Shown here: positions 5,145 to 7,203 of the stretch, piece by piece
Position numbering within the stretch: the stretch's first letter is position 1
Layout: each line of letters begins with the position of its first letter
Assembly: GCA_022866885.1 (NCBI GenBank)
Contig: JALHWS010000068.1
Coordinates: 1-7,203, forward strand
DNA length: 7,203 nucleotides
Direction of reading: 5' to 3'
From: Candidatus Microgenomates bacterium
Lineage (GTDB): Bacteria; Patescibacteriota; Microgenomatia; 2-02-FULL-39-11
Translations under genes and position numbers: made by a program
Notes under the pieces: generated by a model
Databases searched by the model: none
Seen by the model: the letters and a program-made list of their open reading frames with translations, nothing else
What the model was told of the DNA's origin: nothing

Positions 5145-7203
5145 ATGAGGAAACGGTTGTTTTTATTTTTGCTGGTTTTTGTGTGGTTATTTTTATTATC
5201 CCCGCTGATTTTTCTCCAGAAAAGTGCTGTATTGGCCGTTAATACTTATCCAAACGATGGCACTGGTCTAACCTGCGAGCAGATTTGTCAGCAGCATGCA
5301 CAACATTGTCTCGGTGCCGGTACAGATGCGGGAGCGACGAACAGTTATTATATGAGGCATTGGGTAGACAGAAAAGAAGAAACTCAAGGCTGCGACAATA
5401 CTGAACTCGGCTCCTCTTTGTCTGCACAATGCAACTATGGTATGCCCTATCAACAGGGCAATATCTGTTCAGGCAGAACAGCCGCCTGGACTAATTGCCG
5501 GTGTGAAGTCAGGTATGTTGAACCTAATAATTATACCGGAAAATCCTGCTCAACGATTTGCGGCGGTTCAAGTAAATGTAAGACCATCGGAACAGACAGC
5601 AACGCCTCAAACGGAAACTACGTAGATATTTGGCACGCTTCTGGTGAATGTCAATTGTGTTCAGATTGTGGAGATGTAGGTGGAGGCTGTGGTTCGGTGA
5701 TAAATTATAAAGTATTTGCCGGAACTGATGATTGTGGCGGTAGAACAGTACAATGGACTAATTGCTGGTGCACTGGTCCTGTGGCTTCCCCCACCCCGAC
5801 CCCCATGTGTCCGAATTATGTCAACGGTTACGTCGATCCGCATCAAGTGGTAGCTGATGGTCAAAGCTATATATATTCTTATTGCAACTACGGGACTACC
5901 GCGGTAAGTAGTTGTATGTTTACGGGTACACTTCCATATCAAGGATACGGAGGTTGTTTGGATATGGGTTTTACCGGAACGACCAAAAAATGGAAATGTC
6001 AAGTTTGGGGACCACCCGGAAGTTTTCAAAGCACTTGTATGTTATATAACGGTGACGGTGCGTGGAATTGCTGTAACAAGACAGATGTCATGGGGAGTTT
6101 TACGGTTATTAGTCCGACGCTAACTCCTCGACCTCCTCCTCCTACCGTTACCAATACCCCGACGCCGACACCGTTTTGCGGTGCGTTGGTCAGTTACAGT
6201 GTCAGTCCTGGTTCCGTGAATCCGGGCGCAAGCATGACAGTCAAATGCAATTACGGAATGGTTACAGATTGTATTGGACTGAAGTCTACCCCTGTTCCCG
6301 GTTTCCAAAGTGGGACGTTTGTTTGGGAAGGAACAACAAAAACTTATTCGGTAATTGCGCCAAATAATCCGGGCAGTTATACCAATATTTGTTCTTTAAA
6401 TGGTCCTCCTAGTTGGCCATGGAATTGCTGTAATAGAGGAGATGTCGCAGGGACTTATACGGTTGTGACTCCGACTCCAACAGTGACGATTACTCCTACC
6501 AGAACTCCGACTGCTACATCTACTCCCACCCGAACACCGACGCCGACTAGAACCCTGACACCGACTCCAACAGTTGATTGTTCCTGCGCGGGCGCAGATA
6601 ACTGTATAGGCAAAGTACCGCCCTGTAATGGGCTTTCCTGTGTGGCCGGCGAATGTAATCCACCTGTTATTCCCACCAACACAATAACTCCAACCCGGAC
6701 ACCGACGCCGACACCGGTTTCCTGTCCTGGAGGTGACGCCGGAAATAGTATTGCTTCGGCGACCACAATCTCTCCTGGTACTCTTTGGGAATATATCTGT
6801 CCGAGTGGAGATTATGATTGGTATACGTTTGCCGTTTCAAGCGGAAAATTAATAAGCATTAGTTTGACCAGTCTCCCGGGAGATTATGAACTTTATCTAT
6901 ATCGTCCCGATCAAAGTGAAGCAGCGCATTCGACTAATGGAGGTACTTCCGATGAATATATCAATTTCACCGCTAATGTCTCTGGTAACTGGTTAATCAA
7001 AATTTATGGTTATGGCGGTGCTTGGAGTAATACCGATTCTTATAGTTTATCCCTGGAAGTCACTACTCTACCAACCCCGACCATTACGCCGTCACCGACG
7101 TCTATAAAAACTCCGACACCTACTTCCACCCGGACGCCGACACCGACGGTGACCCTTACTCCGACTCCGTATTACTATCGGTGCAATGATTCCGCTTGTG
7201 AAA
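5145..7203 (+). CDS. Secreted modular Cys-rich protein with Thr-Pro linkers and a PPC domain, 3'-truncated
   Basis: The frame from ATG 5145 has no stop through the window end: 686 codons, C-terminus missing. Residues 1-31 are a Sec signal peptide (RKR, long hydrophobic stretch, cleavage after SAVLA). Two related Cys-rich modules follow (about 44-120 and 135-209), each with CxxxC, GTD, and GRTxxWTNCxC at its end. After a short PTPTP linker comes a second duplicated pair (about 222-323 and 345-442), sharing CNYG, WNCCN, and DVxGxxTV. A long Thr-Pro linker (about 441-477), a Cys knot (about 478-505) and another linker lead to a PPC (pre-peptidase C-terminal) domain at about 530-638: DAGNSIASA, GDYDWYTF, YELYLYRP, NWLIKIYG and YSLSLEV fit its beta-strand pattern. 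A third linker leads to a new Cys-containing domain that is cut off. The protein is probably on the surface or released, with disulfides formed outside; adhesion or binding is inferred. It lies 66 bases after the protease gene. Confidence 0.85.
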   Translation, partial: MRKRLFLFLLVFVWLFLLSPLIFLQKSAVLAVNTYPNDGTGLTCEQICQQHAQHCLGAGTDAGATNSYYMRHWVDRKEETQGCDNTELGSSLSAQCNYGMPYQQGNICSGRTAAWTNCRCEVRYVEPNNYTGKSCSTICGGSSKCKTIGTDSNASNGNYVDIWHASGECQLCSDCGDVGGGCGSVINYKVFAGTDDCGGRTVQWTNCWCTGPVASPTPTPMCPNYVNGYVDPHQVVADGQSYIYSYCNYGTTAVSSCMFTGTLPYQGYGGCLDMGFTGTTKKWKCQVWGPPGSFQSTCMLYNGDGAWNCCNKTDVMGSFTVISPTLTPRPPPPTVTNTPTPTPFCGALVSYSVSPGSVNPGASMTVKCNYGMVTDCIGLKSTPVPGFQSGTFVWEGTTKTYSVIAPNNPGSYTNICSLNGPPSWPWNCCNRGDVAGTYTVVTPTPTVTITPTRTPTATSTPTRTPTPTRTLTPTPTVDCSCAGADNCIGKVPPCNGLSCVAGECNPPVIPTNTITPTRTPTPTPVSCPGGDAGNSIASATTISPGTLWEYICPSGDYDWYTFAVSSGKLISISLTSLPGDYELYLYRPDQSEAAHSTNGGTSDEYINFTANVSGNWLIKIYGYGGAWSNTDSYSLSLEVTTLPTPTITPSPTSIKTPTPTSTRTPTPTVTLTPTPYYYRCNDSACE
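5274..5771 (+). repeat. Tandem duplication of a Cys-rich module within the surface protein
   Basis: The modules at 5274-5504 and 5547-5771 share, in order, CxxxC, a Cys before GTD, an aromatic-W segment, a group of cysteines, and GRTxxWTNCxC. The protein similarity is clear while the DNA differs, so the duplication is old. Confidence 0.8.
5808..6470 (+). repeat. Second duplicated domain pair, possibly Ig-like, within the surface protein
   Basis: The units at 5808-6113 and 6177-6470 share a first Cys, VxP or VDP and G before CNYG, then GTT, PGS, LxNG/YNGDG, WNCCN(K/R)xDV and GxxTVxxPT. Spacing suggests beta-sandwich domains of about 100 residues ending in a Thr-Pro linker. The fold is inferred. 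Confidence 0.75.
6465..6575 (+). repeat. Thr-Pro linker, low complexity
   Basis: This segment encodes repeated PTPT and PTRTP units, separating the Ig-like pair from the Cys knot. DNA is made of degenerate 6-base Pro-Thr codon pairs (CCG/CCA/CCC/CCT with ACN) and some Arg codons. Such linkers are extended, protease-resistant spacers and often glycosylated. Similar linkers lie at 6114-6176, 6660-6722 and 7065-7172. Confidence 0.85.
7065..7172 (+). repeat. Thr-Pro linker after the PPC domain
   Basis: Pro-Thr units with Ile, Ser, Lys and Arg follow the PPC domain and lead to YYYRCNDSACE at the window edge. The DNA repeats ACTCCGAC-like and ACGCCGACACCGAC-like strings seen in the earlier linkers, which makes this region prone to slippage or assembly error. 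Confidence 0.8.

Noticed and set aside
5437..6367. Short frames at 5437-5625 (+), 5661-6029 (-), 6120-6308 (-) and 6176-6367 (+)
   Set aside because: They lie inside the long exported-protein frame, which has a signal peptide and domain structure throughout.
6455..6766. Minus-strand frame rich in Val-Gly
   Set aside because: It is the antisense of the Thr-Pro linkers; its VGVGV composition reflects the repetitive Pro-Thr codons opposite.
5145..7203. Diversity-generating retroelement target
   Set aside because: No reverse transcriptase, template repeat or adenine-biased variable region can be seen in the window.

Overview
The window reads as bacterial chromosome with every supported gene on the + strand. 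It uses the standard code: TGA ends real genes, and no in-frame TGA has to be read through. Minor type IV pilins, a secreted cysteine-rich protein with long Thr-Pro linkers, weak or absent Shine-Dalgarno sites and repeat-laden intergenic DNA together resemble Candidate Phyla Radiation bacteria (Microgenomates-like). Chloroflexota also carry such Thr-Pro linkers. No marker gene here settles the lineage, so this is inference.

Layout. Positions 2-1417 hold three consecutive minor pilins: a 5'-truncated GspH/FimU-like gene, a PilV/GspI-like gene and a PilW/GspJ-like gene. The last two have clear prepilin-peptidase sites. Positions 1418-2369 hold a near-leaderless two-gene unit: a 67-aa protein of unknown fold followed by an AbiEii/MenT-type nucleotidyltransferase. 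It looks like a toxin-antitoxin module, and its DNA is visibly more AT-rich than the pilin block. Positions 2370-3272 are about 900 bases without a credible gene. They hold stem-loops, a perfect 14-bp inverted repeat around a CCTGAGCTTGTCGAAGG-type repeat, a probable small RNA with its own promoter and terminator, a 186-bp nested palindromic REP/MITE-like element, and two copies of one promoter-proximal block. Positions 3273-5078 encode a probable Tat-exported zinc metalloprotease with HExxH and a Met-turn-like motif. From 5145 to the window end an uninterrupted frame of 686 codons encodes a Sec-exported modular surface protein. Its parts are two tandem pairs of duplicated Cys-rich domains, a small Cys-rich knot, a PPC (pre-peptidase C-terminal) domain and Thr-Pro linkers.

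Working together. The pilins, the protease and the modular protein all act at or outside the cell envelope, so apart from the toxin-antitoxin insert the window is a cell-surface locus. The protease and the candidate small RNA share an upstream block (32 of 39 bases identical, ending in the -35 box), which suggests common control or duplication. The modular protein follows the protease by 66 bases with its own promoter and carries a domain type usual in secreted peptidases. A functional link between the two is plausible but unproven.
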